From Flavobacteriales bacterium CG_4_9_14_3_um_filter_32_8 (GTDB lineage Bacteria; Bacteroidota; Bacteroidia; Flavobacteriales_E; Vicingaceae), in the NCBI GenBank assembly GCA_002790175.1, contig PFUQ01000132.1, positions 2,587 to 10,283 on the forward strand: a DNA stretch of 7,697 nt. The letters are read 5' to 3'. Position numbers and translations under genes: made by a program. Of the stretch, positions 1-6,196 are shown in pieces. Within the stretch, counting starts at the first letter, position 1, and each line of letters begins with the position of its first letter. The notes under the pieces are model-generated. The model had not been told where the DNA came from, searched no databases, and saw only the letters and a program-made list of their open reading frames with translations.

Positions 1-2
1 TG

Positions 3-749
3 AAATGGTTAAGTATGCTCATTGCACCAGGGGCTTCTTTGGGTGGTGCTAGACCAAAGGCTAATATTGTTGGAAAAGATGGAAGTTTATGGATTGCCAA
101 GTTCCCAAGTAGAAATGATGAAGGAAATATTGGTGGATGGGAAATGGTTACGTATGAACTAGCCATTGCAGCTGGTATTAAAATGGCCGAATCAAAAGCA
201 CAAAAATTCTCATCAAACCACTACACATTTCTAACTAAACGATTTGACAGGACAACAGATGGAGAAAGAATACATTTTGCATCAGCTATGACTATGCTAG
301 GTTATACAGATGGGCAAGATCATGATGATGGAATAAGCTATCTAGAACTGGCTGAGTTTATTTCTGAAAATGGAGCTAATATCAGCAATGATCTCGAAGA
401 GTTATGGCGTAGAATTGTATTTAATATCTGTGTTTCAAATACTGATGACCATCTAAGAAATCATGGTTTTATACTTTCAGCATCTGGTTGGTTATTATCT
501 CCTGCATACGACATTAATCCTGTTGAAACTGGTACTGGATTAAAACTAAATATCTCTGACAACGATAACTCCTTGGATCTAGCACTTGCTATGGAAGTAC
601 ATGAGTTTTTCCGATTATCAAAAGATCGTGCTACAGAAATAATAAATGAAGTAAAAACTGCTGTTCGAACTTGGAAAGATATTGCAACAAAATATGGATT
701 ATCAAGGGCTGAACAAGAGCTCAAAGCCCGTGCATTTAAGAATGTATAG
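3..749 (+). CDS. HipA-family serine/threonine kinase toxin, 5'-truncated by window edge
   Basis: This is the C-terminal kinase part of a HipA-like toxin. In characterised type II HipBA systems HipA is a kinase (E. coli HipA phosphorylates glutamyl-tRNA synthetase) that is neutralised by the DNA-binding HipB. The first Met (base 15) is not a real start: the frame is open to the left edge (K-W-L-S before it), and the glycine-rich GASLGGARPKA loop that should lie mid-protein is only 6 residues after it. Counting from that Met, the catalytic-loop signature NTDDHLRN is at about 142-149 and the metal-binding SPAYDINP at about 162-169, so the active site looks intact. The C-terminus (ending AFKNV) looks natural. 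About 150 or more N-terminal residues and any hipB partner would lie outside the window. The gene ends 130 bases before a tRNA fragment, which suggests it is island cargo. The family call is firm; the target and activity are inferred. Confidence 0.92.
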   Translation, partial: KWLSMLIAPGASLGGARPKANIVGKDGSLWIAKFPSRNDEGNIGGWEMVTYELAIAAGIKMAESKAQKFSSNHYTFLTKRFDRTTDGERIHFASAMTMLGYTDGQDHDDGISYLELAEFISENGANISNDLEELWRRIVFNICVSNTDDHLRNHGFILSASGWLLSPAYDINPVETGTGLKLNISDNDNSLDLALAMEVHEFFRLSKDRATEIINEVKTAVRTWKDIATKYGLSRAEQELKARAFKNV

Positions 750-800
750 AGTGGATTCTAAAGTGTACTTATTCGCACAAAATCGCATAAAAGTGGACTT
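748..800 (+). repeat. Three AAGTGGACTT-like direct repeats
   Basis: Three related 10-mers lie just after, and overlapping, the hipA stop: AGAGTGGATT at 748-757, AAGTGTACTT at 761-770 and AAGTGGACTT at 791-800. The third continues as a longer match (790-810) to a fourth copy at 982-1003, beyond the tRNA fragment. Closely spaced degenerate repeats like these could be recombinase arm-type sites or an insertion-sequence terminus of the kind found in IS21-like elements. The sequence alone does not decide between these. Confidence 0.5.
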
Positions 801-877
801 TTTACCTTTTTCGATAAAATCAATACGGCTCAATAATAGCAAAGCTTTCAGACAATATTTAGTGTTTCGTAGAGCGT

Positions 878-923
878 ACTGAAAATCCTTGTGTCCCTGG
901 TTCGATTCCTGGAGGCACCACCA
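878..923 (+). pseudogene. tRNA-Phe(GAA) 3' fragment, probable attachment site (att)
   Basis: The fragment reads as the 3' portion of a tRNA. It has the anticodon loop CTGAAAA (879-885, anticodon GAA at 881-883), 3' anticodon stem TCCTT (886-890), variable loop GTGTC (891-895), T arm CCTGG-TTCGATT-CCTGG (896-912, one internal U-U mismatch), 3' acceptor strand AGGCACC (913-919), discriminator A and encoded CCA (921-923). Variable loop, T loop and layout resemble bacterial tRNA-Phe. The 5' half is missing: bases 874-878 (GCGTA) do not pair with TCCTT, and no GGTGCCT acceptor partner occurs upstream. Similarity beginning at the anticodon loop is typical of tyrosine-recombinase crossover sites in tRNA genes. 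The fragment is not expected to yield a functional tRNA. Confidence 0.75.
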
Positions 924-924
924 C

Positions 925-961
925 AAAAAAGCCTTGAGGACATTGTCTTTGAGGCTTTTTT
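925..961 (+). terminator. Rho-independent-type terminator of the displaced tRNA
   Basis: The sequence AAAAAAGCCT (925-934) pairs perfectly with AGGCTTTTTT (952-961). The stem continues inward through 935-941 with 945-951, including G-U pairs, leaving the tight loop ATT at 942-944. The T run closes the right arm. It starts one base after the CCA end of the tRNA fragment, so it is most simply the native terminator of the original tRNA-Phe gene. The symmetric A and T runs mean it could act in both directions. Confidence 0.75.
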
Positions 962-981
962 GGTTTTTGGAGCAAAAGTAC

Positions 982-1003
982 AAAGTGGACTTTTTGACCT
1001 TTT
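982..1003 (+). repeat. Distal copy of the AAGTGGACTT repeat
   Basis: This copy matches 790-810 over about 21 bases, except for one extra G inside the run (TTTTTGACC here, TTTTTACC there). The two copies are in direct orientation, 192 bases apart, with the tRNA fragment and its terminator between them. Confidence 0.6.
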
Positions 1004-1047
1004 ACAAGCTACAAACAGCGAGGTAGTACTAATAACTTGATTTAGCG

Positions 1048-1071
1048 TTAATTTCGAATATTCGAACTTAA
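1048..1071. repeat. 24-bp near-perfect palindrome
   Basis: The 14-bp core TTCGAATATTCGAA (1053-1066) is a perfect palindrome. After one mismatched pair (1052/1067) the symmetry resumes for four more pairs (TTAA with TTAA). There is no loop and no T run, so a dimeric-protein binding site fits better than a terminator. Which gene it might serve is unknown; mltF ends 123 bases to the right. Confidence 0.5.
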
Positions 1072-1193
1072 AAATTGTAATATACTCGTGTACGTTGCAT
1101 CGAGCAATACGATACCTCGATACTCTGCCTCGGGGTCATTCATTGTATTAACAAACCTTTGTATTTAAATTCAGAAATTCTATTTGTAGGTGA

Positions 1194-2633
1194 TTATTGT
1201 TTTGCTAACTCACTTTCGATAATCATGTTTTTGTAATGAGTATAGCGTTCAATAATTTCATTCACATAATCATAAACAATAAAACCTTTACAATAACCAA
1301 ATTCTACCACATCGTCGTTGTAATATTTTGGTTCCGATTTATGTAGTAAATAATAACCAACATCTTCCCAAAGGGTAGGGTTTTTTCCATATTTCACAGC
1401 AAGTTTTTGAGCGTCTAATACATGACCAAGACCAACATTGTAAGATGCTAAAATAAATTTTATACGTTCCAAGCTATCTGTAACATTAGTTTCCCAAATT
1501 TTATTCAAGTTATTGATGTACTTAGTACCTGCAATAATGTTTGCTTCGGCAGATGAAGAACTATCAACTCCAAATTTAGCCCCTGTTTCTGGCATAAATT
1601 GCATTAAACCAAAAGCACCACCCCAACCAATAGCATCGTTGTTAAAGTGAGATTCTTGGTAAATCAATGCTGCAAATAATTCCCAATCCCATGTTGTTTT
1701 CGGAGCATGTTTCTTAATAAGTTCATCGTAAGGGGATATATTACCGCTAATTAAAGTGTAATATCTATTACTCACTCTTTTATTAAATGCTGCTTGGTTA
1801 TTAAAATACTTGTTGTAAAGCATTTTAAAATTTTTAGTTTTTTGGTATTCTAATAACCATTTATTCATAGAAGTTGTTAAACTATCAGAATTAATACGAG
1901 TTGCCATTGCTATTCTTTGATCAGAACGAATTACTAAATTAGCATCAATATTAGGATATTGCCACTGATTAACAACTGCTATATTTTTGTCTGCGACAGT
2001 ATAATCGATTTCTTTATCAGAAACTTGTGCTATCAATAGTTCCATGGTAGTTTCTCCTGGCACTGTATTGATGTTGATTGGTCCACCAATTTGATCAGAA
2101 AGGTCTTTTAAATGTGTATAAAAAGAAGAACCTTCCCGAACAGTTATTGATTTATTGATTAAATCTTTTGGCGATTGGAGTAAACTCTTTTGAAGTTGAG
2201 CCTTTTTTAATTTTCTCCAATCATCTGGCTTCCGTTGAATTAATACTTCTTTAGTAATTATAATAGGATGAGTAAACTGAACGTCTTTTAACCGTTCAGG
2301 AGTAATGGTTAAGTTAGCAGCAACAACATCTCCAACTCCTTTGTTAAGGCTAAAAAATATGCTATCCATGTTTTTTATTGGAATTACTTCCAATTCCACT
2401 TTAATATGGTCGGCATATTTTTTTAAGAGCTCATATTCAAACCCCATTGGTGCCCCTTTATAAATAAAATAACTAGTTGAACTATAATTAATCAATGCTT
2501 TTAATTTACCATCAGTAATAATACTATCGAGGTCTTTATGAATAATTTTATTACTACTACCATTAAACCAATTGCAACTAGTAGCTAGTATTATTGAAAA
2601 GATAAAGAGAATAATTGAACAATATTTTTTCAT
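1194..2633 (-). CDS. mltF: Membrane-bound lytic murein transglycosylase F (MltF-like lipoprotein)
   Basis: The predicted protein cleaves the MurNAc-GlcNAc bond of peptidoglycan non-hydrolytically, forming 1,6-anhydro-muropeptides, at the periplasmic face of a membrane. The 479-residue protein begins with a lipoprotein signal peptide ending in LATSC (lipid-carrying Cys20). An extracellular solute-binding-protein family 3 domain follows (about 44-277); in characterised MltF this module binds muropeptides or cell-wall peptides and regulates activity. The C-terminal SLT/GH23 domain (about 300-470) has catalytic Glu327 in YQESHF, GLMQFMP at 342-348 and ASYNVG at 396-401. Length and domain order match the family, and no inactivating change is visible. 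The start is set by the signal peptide. It diverges from the WG-repeat gene with a short gap. I found no promoter matching the phylum consensus close to its start. Confidence 0.93.
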   Translation of the reverse strand: MKKYCSIILFIFSIILATSCNWFNGSSNKIIHKDLDSIITDGKLKALINYSSTSYFIYKGAPMGFEYELLKKYADHIKVELEVIPIKNMDSIFFSLNKGVGDVVAANLTITPERLKDVQFTHPIIITKEVLIQRKPDDWRKLKKAQLQKSLLQSPKDLINKSITVREGSSFYTHLKDLSDQIGGPININTVPGETTMELLIAQVSDKEIDYTVADKNIAVVNQWQYPNIDANLVIRSDQRIAMATRINSDSLTTSMNKWLLEYQKTKNFKMLYNKYFNNQAAFNKRVSNRYYTLISGNISPYDELIKKHAPKTTWDWELFAALIYQESHFNNDAIGWGGAFGLMQFMPETGAKFGVDSSSSAEANIIAGTKYINNLNKIWETNVTDSLERIKFILASYNVGLGHVLDAQKLAVKYGKNPTLWEDVGYYLLHKSEPKYYNDDVVEFGYCKGFIVYDYVNEIIERYTHYKNMIIESELAKQ

Positions 2634-2664
2634 TTTAAATGGAATGGTTGGGGTAATATCTTTT
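2634..2664 (+). promoter_or_regulatory. Candidate Bacteroidota-type promoter for the WG-repeat gene
   Basis: TTTA (2634-2637), exactly 19 bases, then TATCTTTT (2657-2664) is two mismatches from the phylum consensus TTTG-N19-TAnnTTTG. Transcription would start near 2669, just past the upstream ATG at 2667, which supports the Met at 2733 as the true start with a leader of about 60 bases. The match is imperfect in this AT-rich region. Confidence 0.33.
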
Positions 2665-2732
2665 AGATGAAAGTTAGTATTACTAATTTAGCTGCTTATA
2701 AATTTACGAGAATATTTCGAAATAGTTTGTTA

Positions 2733-4844
2733 ATGTACAAAGTAACAAAGATAATAATTACGCTGTTTTTATTAATTGTTTTTTCATTAAACGTCAAATC
2801 TAGTATTATTAGCAATGGATTTGAAGCACTCCAAATGCATGATTATTTTAAAGCAAAAAAACTATTTTATAAAGCCTTAAAAAAACAGCCAGCTGCTGCA
2901 GGTTATGGATTAAGTGTGATTTACTCTAGAAATAATAATCCGTTTTACAATTTAGATTCTGCGTTACATTATTCAAAAATTTCTGTGGATGCTTTCTGGA
3001 CAAAAACTGCTGAAAAGCAAAAGTTAAAAATTAAATCATTGGGTGTTGATAGCATTAGTGTTTGTGAACAAAGAGCTATTGTTGATGAATTGTGCTTTGC
3101 GTATGCTGTGGGACTAAATACCATCGAAGCTTACAGTTATTTTATTAGTAAGAATACCGAAGCTATCCAGCTAAATCAAGCAATTAAAAAAAGAAACGAA
3201 ATAGCATTCGAAACTGCTAAAAAAATGAATACTTCTATTGCTTATAAAAATTTCGTAACCACTTATCCCAATGCTGAACAAATCAATGAAGTAAATATCA
3301 GATACGAACAACAACTTTTTAAAGAATATACGAATATAAATACGGTGGAGAGTAATCTAAAATTTATGAATGATTATCCCACTAATTCTTATGTGAAACA
3401 AGCAGAAGAAAATGTTTATGAAATTTTTACGCAACATAAAACTATTGAAGAGTACTACTCTTTTGTAAAACAATATCCAAGCAATAGATTGGTAGAAAAG
3501 GCTTGGAGAAATATTTATAATTTAGCAACTCAAATAAAAACTCCTCAAAACATTAAAGCATTTCTAATTCAGTTTCCCGATTACCCATTTAAAGAAGAAT
3601 TAGACGAAGACTTTATTTTAGCCAACACCAAGTATTATAAAATAAGAAAAGATAATTTATGGGGATTTGTTGATGAGCAATTAAATGAAGTGATACCAAT
3701 TATTTATTCATGGGTTGGTAATTTTTCTGAAGGAGCTGCTGCTGTTAAATTGAATGAAAAAGTGGGATTTATCAACAAAAAAAATACTCCTGTTATCCCT
3801 TTTGAATATGATGATGCTGAAACTTTTATTAATGGATTAGCAATAGTAAGTAAAGATGAAAAATTTGGACTAATAAATAGGTCTGGGGAAATAATCGTTC
3901 CTATTATGTATGATGAAATTGGAGAAGTTAATCACACTTTTATCTCCATCGAATTAAATGGTAAATATGGTTTTATAGATCGAAAAGGCAATTTGAAAGT
4001 CGGTTTACAATTTGAATCTGTTGGAGATTTTAGCAATGGAATTGCTTATGTAAAACAGAATGGTTTGTATGGAATTATCGATACCAACTTATTTTACGTG
4101 GTAAAACCTAAATACCAATGGATAGATAATTTAGAAAATACATTTATTCGTGTAAAAGAAAAAGATTTATTTGGTGTTATTAATACCAAAAGTGAATACA
4201 TAGTTCAATCAATTTACACTCAAATTTCTGAAATAGAAAATGGGTTGGCATTGGTTGTAAAAGATAATTGGTATGGGTTTATTGATGGAAATGGTGCCGT
4301 AAAAATTCCTATAAAAATTCCTTATCAAGAAGGAGTTTTAAATTGGGGATTATTCAGTAAACAGGGTTATGCAAGAATTTTTAAGGAAGATAAATTTGGA
4401 TTAATAGATACACTTGGAGTTCAGTTTATCCCTGCTCTTTTTGAAGATGTTGGTGATGTCTCTAATCATTTAATCGCCATAAAAAGAAAAGGAAAATGGG
4501 GGTACTGTGATTTCGATACCAAATTAAAAATACCCTATAATTTTGAAGCTGTTTCTGCATTTTATAAAGGAGTAGCAATTGTTAAAAGTGATGGAAAATA
4601 TGGATTAATTGATGAAAAAGGTTCGTTTAAATTTGAACAGAAATATGAATCGATGGAATGGATAAATAAAGATTATTTATTGGTTCAATTAGATGAAAAT
4701 GATGGAATAATAAATCTTAAAAACGAAATTATTTTACCGTTAAATTATACCAAAATTGAGTTTACCTCCGATAAAACAATGCTGATGCTGTATCAAGAAG
4801 ATGAATTTAGTTATAAAAAAATAGAAGAAGTTTTTAAGAAATGA
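2733..4844 (+). CDS. Secreted protein with N-terminal helical repeats and eleven WG repeats
   Basis: I choose the Met at 2733 rather than the in-frame ATG at 2667, because a standard signal peptide starts there (basic MYKVTK, then a hydrophobic stretch to about residue 20). The mature protein is predicted to be exported. Residues about 27-70 look like a TPR. At about 172, 210, 243 and 277 there are four related helical units with an F-x3-(Y/F)-P signature (FVTTYP, FMNDYP, FVKQYP, FLIQFP). From about 310 to the end there are eleven WG (KWG) repeats with cores such as WGFVD, FGLIN, YGFID and WGYCD, each followed by a strand often ending IP. WG repeats are common in Bacteroidota and are thought to form beta-rich, propeller-like binding surfaces; no enzymatic motif is seen. 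The stop overlaps the next gene by 4 bases, so the two are probably translationally coupled. The architecture is confident; the ligand and role are unknown. Confidence 0.92.
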   Translation: MYKVTKIIITLFLLIVFSLNVKSSIISNGFEALQMHDYFKAKKLFYKALKKQPAAAGYGLSVIYSRNNNPFYNLDSALHYSKISVDAFWTKTAEKQKLKIKSLGVDSISVCEQRAIVDELCFAYAVGLNTIEAYSYFISKNTEAIQLNQAIKKRNEIAFETAKKMNTSIAYKNFVTTYPNAEQINEVNIRYEQQLFKEYTNINTVESNLKFMNDYPTNSYVKQAEENVYEIFTQHKTIEEYYSFVKQYPSNRLVEKAWRNIYNLATQIKTPQNIKAFLIQFPDYPFKEELDEDFILANTKYYKIRKDNLWGFVDEQLNEVIPIIYSWVGNFSEGAAAVKLNEKVGFINKKNTPVIPFEYDDAETFINGLAIVSKDEKFGLINRSGEIIVPIMYDEIGEVNHTFISIELNGKYGFIDRKGNLKVGLQFESVGDFSNGIAYVKQNGLYGIIDTNLFYVVKPKYQWIDNLENTFIRVKEKDLFGVINTKSEYIVQSIYTQISEIENGLALVVKDNWYGFIDGNGAVKIPIKIPYQEGVLNWGLFSKQGYARIFKEDKFGLIDTLGVQFIPALFEDVGDVSNHLIAIKRKGKWGYCDFDTKLKIPYNFEAVSAFYKGVAIVKSDGKYGLIDEKGSFKFEQKYESMEWINKDYLLVQLDENDGIINLKNEIILPLNYTKIEFTSDKTMLMLYQEDEFSYKKIEEVFKK

Positions 4845-5473
4845 TGCTTACTTTAAAAAAACAGCTACGACTAAAATTACAAAATGAACTTCCTGGAAAA
4901 GTTGCCCATATCGAAGTTGCCCCATATCGAAAAGTGGATTTTACCGAAGTTGACATTTTAAATGCAAAAAAAAGTGGCGTGCTTATTTTGTTCTATTTAA
5001 AAAACAATGAAATTTATTTGGCTTTAACTCAAAGGTGTCAGTATGATGGAAAACATAGCGGTCAAATTTCATTTCCAGGAGGAAAAGTAGAGGAAACCGA
5101 TAAAGATATTTATCATACAGCACTAAGAGAAACCAATGAAGAAATTGGGGTAATAATGCAAGATATAGAGGTAATTGGACAATTAACTAATGTTTTTATT
5201 CCTGTAAGTAATTTTTTGGTTTTTCCAATTGTTGGATTTATTAATTATCTTCCACAATTTAACATTGATAATAATGAAGTAGAGGAGTTGATAGAATTAA
5301 AATTAACCGACTTAATAAATACAAGAGAATTGGTTCAAAATGAAGTTAAATTAGCAAACAATACAAAATTAAAAGTTCCGAGTTTTGTTTTTAATGGAAA
5401 AATTATTTGGGGAGCAACAGCATTGATTCTAAATGAACTGAGGCATCTTCTTTTTGAATTGGAATTAAATTAA
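4841..5473 (+). CDS. Nudix hydrolase, CoA pyrophosphatase type (NudL/PCD1-like)
   Basis: The predicted enzyme is cytosolic and Mg2+-dependent, and splits CoA or its derivatives into 3',5'-ADP and 4'-phosphopantetheine. The 210-residue protein carries the subfamily signature L-T-x-R with HSGQISFPGG (72-81), followed by a Nudix box: GG at 80-81, RE at 96-97 and EE at 100-101, ending EEIGV. The spacing from the glycine to RE is one residue longer than in the MutT box, as in CoA-type Nudix proteins. The C-terminal IIWGATALILNEL is also typical of this group. There is no signal peptide. The start overlaps the upstream stop in an ATGA junction. A second ATG at 4844 would shorten the protein by one residue. 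Substrate is inferred from the family and could be another CoA-like pyrophosphate. Confidence 0.92.
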   Translation: MMLTLKKQLRLKLQNELPGKVAHIEVAPYRKVDFTEVDILNAKKSGVLILFYLKNNEIYLALTQRCQYDGKHSGQISFPGGKVEETDKDIYHTALRETNEEIGVIMQDIEVIGQLTNVFIPVSNFLVFPIVGFINYLPQFNIDNNEVEELIELKLTDLINTRELVQNEVKLANNTKLKVPSFVFNGKIIWGATALILNELRHLLFELELN

Positions 5474-5475
5474 TA

Positions 5476-5943
5476 CTAATTTTTTTGAGCCGTTAATGAT
5501 AAATTATCAATGTCATTAAATTCAATGCTATTAGAAAAACTTACTCCATCAGGTGTAACTCTTCTTATTCGATAAGTATTGTCACTAAAATCGTGTAAAT
5601 CAAGCGAATAACAATATAACAATGGAGTTCCATTTGGTGATTTAAAACCTTCTTTCTGGAGTATTGGAGAATAATCATCGCCATTAGTTGAAGCTTCTAA
5701 GGTATAATTGGTGTTATCCCTATTTTCAACTACTAAAAACCTAAAATAGATTTTGTTGTTGACTACTTTTGCTGTAAATTCTTTTATCGTGCAATCATTA
5801 ATTACTGCTGAATTAAAAGTTTCTTTTTGGTTAATGGATTGAGCATTAATGGTTAATGAAGTTAACAGTAATCCAAATAATACCGTAAAAATTAACAACC
5901 AATTGGTGCTTGATGTTGCTGATAAATTTTTTTTGTTATTCAT
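5476..5943 (-). CDS. Small secreted beta-sandwich (fibronectin III-like) protein, function unknown
   Basis: This is a 155-residue protein. The Met at 5943 is chosen over an in-frame ATG at 6012, because the signal peptide starts there (hydrophobic about 14-30, ending INAQS, with cleavage near Ala34/Gln35) and a good promoter lies between the two. The mature part (about 50-142) follows a pattern common in Bacteroidota surface proteins: Y-x-L-E-x-S-x-N-G (80-88), a central strand region, YRIRRVTPDG (124-133), then S-N-S. This module usually sits just before a type IX secretion sorting domain in large proteins, but here it stands alone and has no sorting tail. Two cysteines (51 and 111) could form a disulfide. 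The gene converges on the Nudix gene, with 2 bases between the stop codons and no room for a terminator. The fold is inferred from pattern only. Confidence 0.75.
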   Translation of the reverse strand: MNNKKNLSATSSTNWLLIFTVLFGLLLTSLTINAQSINQKETFNSAVINDCTIKEFTAKVVNNKIYFRFLVVENRDNTNYTLEASTNGDDYSPILQKEGFKSPNGTPLLYCYSLDLHDFSDNTYRIRRVTPDGVSFSNSIEFNDIDNLSLTAQKN

Positions 5944-5970
5944 GGCTCTTCTTTTTATGAATTTGTACTC

Positions 5971-6001
5971 CAAATGTAGCTTGAAGAACAAGACTATAAA
6001 A
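5971..6001 (-). promoter_or_regulatory. Bacteroidota-type promoter for the small secreted protein
   Basis: On the minus strand this reads TTTT (6001-5998), exactly 19 bases, then TACATTTG (5978-5971). The -7 element matches TAnnTTTG fully and the -33 element has one mismatch to TTTG. The predicted transcript would begin about 25-30 bases before the Met at 5943, and downstream of the alternative ATG at 6012. Confidence 0.6.
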
Positions 6002-6077
6002 GAGCAAAACAACTGAAATTTACTAGGTAAGCATCCTCTATTTTTATTGAGTAAAACTACTTAGAAGAAACAAATGC

Positions 6078-6116
6078 ACCAATGACTAGTGACCAATGAC
6101 TAGTGACCAATGACTA
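6078..6116. repeat. 14-bp tandem repeat, about 2.8 copies
   Basis: The unit ACCAATGACTAGTG occurs at 6078-6091 and 6092-6105, with an 11-base third copy at 6106-6116, all perfect. Each full copy contains the palindrome ACTAGT. The repeat sits in the 253-bp region between two divergent genes, upstream of both promoter-like sites, which are 77 bases to its left and 35 bases to its right. Confidence 0.85.
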
Positions 6117-6150
6117 ATTACCACCCCCAACACTATATTTTAGAAACCGA

Positions 6151-6181
6151 TTAGTTACAATAAACTTAAAGCTTAATTTTG
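6151..6181 (+). promoter_or_regulatory. Bacteroidota-type promoter for the MoxR gene
   Basis: TTAG (6151-6154), exactly 19 bases, then TAATTTTG (6174-6181) has a full match to the -7 consensus and one mismatch in the -33 element. Transcription would begin about 10-12 bases before the ATG at 6197. This excludes the in-frame TTG at 6179, which lies inside the -7 element. Confidence 0.55.
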
Positions 6182-6196
6182 CTAAAAATTAAAAAT

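Larger units (their letters stand above)
1..877. mobile_element. Putative end of a tRNA-Phe-integrated genomic island
   Basis: This is inferred from the tRNA 3' fragment starting at 878. When an element inserts into a tRNA gene, its own copy of the 3' half rebuilds the tRNA at one end, and the displaced original 3' half marks the other end. The fragment here points rightwards and keeps a terminator, so the displaced end is here and the element would lie to the left, including the HipA gene. No integrase is visible in the window and the left end is not seen. Confidence 0.4.
750..1193. other. Non-coding junction region between hipA and mltF
   Basis: This 444-base stretch has no convincing protein gene. 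From left to right it contains AAGTGGACTT-like repeats, a tRNA-Phe 3' fragment, a hairpin terminator, another AAGTGGACTT copy, a long palindrome, and a locally GC-richer patch (about 1085-1136) rich in TCGA words. In that patch ATCGAG (1099-1104) can pair with CTCGAT (1116-1121) across an 11-base loop. No clear terminator for the leftward mltF gene was seen between 1140 and 1193. Confidence 0.6.

Noticed and set aside
461..724. Minus-strand open frame of 87 codons
   Set aside because: It lies entirely antisense within the HipA kinase gene, whose catalytic motifs are clear, and it has no recognisable domain.
682..882. Plus-strand open frame of 66 codons
   Set aside because: It overlaps the hipA 3' end in another frame and ends in the tRNA fragment; the composition is not protein-like.
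820..923. A complete functional tRNA gene
   Set aside because: No 5' acceptor strand (GGTGCCT) or D arm is present, and the 5' anticodon stem does not pair. TAGAGC at 870-875 resembles a D-arm end but is three bases too close to the anticodon loop.
702..983. Minus-strand open frame of 93 codons
   Set aside because: It runs antisense through the tRNA fragment, its terminator and the repeats. Frames across tRNA genes are often falsely called as proteins, and no domain is seen.
2667..2732. ATG at 2667 as start of the WG-repeat protein
   Set aside because: It would add 22 residues ahead of a well-formed signal peptide, and the candidate promoter places the transcript start just after it.
2746..2753. 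Minus-strand TATCTTTG as an mltF promoter
   Set aside because: The -7 element matches, but no TTTG-like element lies 18-20 bases upstream, and it is over 110 bases from the mltF start inside another gene.
5944..6012. ATG at 6012 as start of the small secreted protein
   Set aside because: It would put 23 residues ahead of the signal peptide and lies upstream of the promoter match at 5971-6001.
6078..6116. CRISPR array
   Set aside because: The units are 14 bp, directly adjacent with no spacers, and no cas genes are nearby.
6179..6196. TTG at 6179 as start of the MoxR ATPase
   Set aside because: It overlaps the -7 promoter element, and the ATG at 6197 gives the normal family N-terminus.
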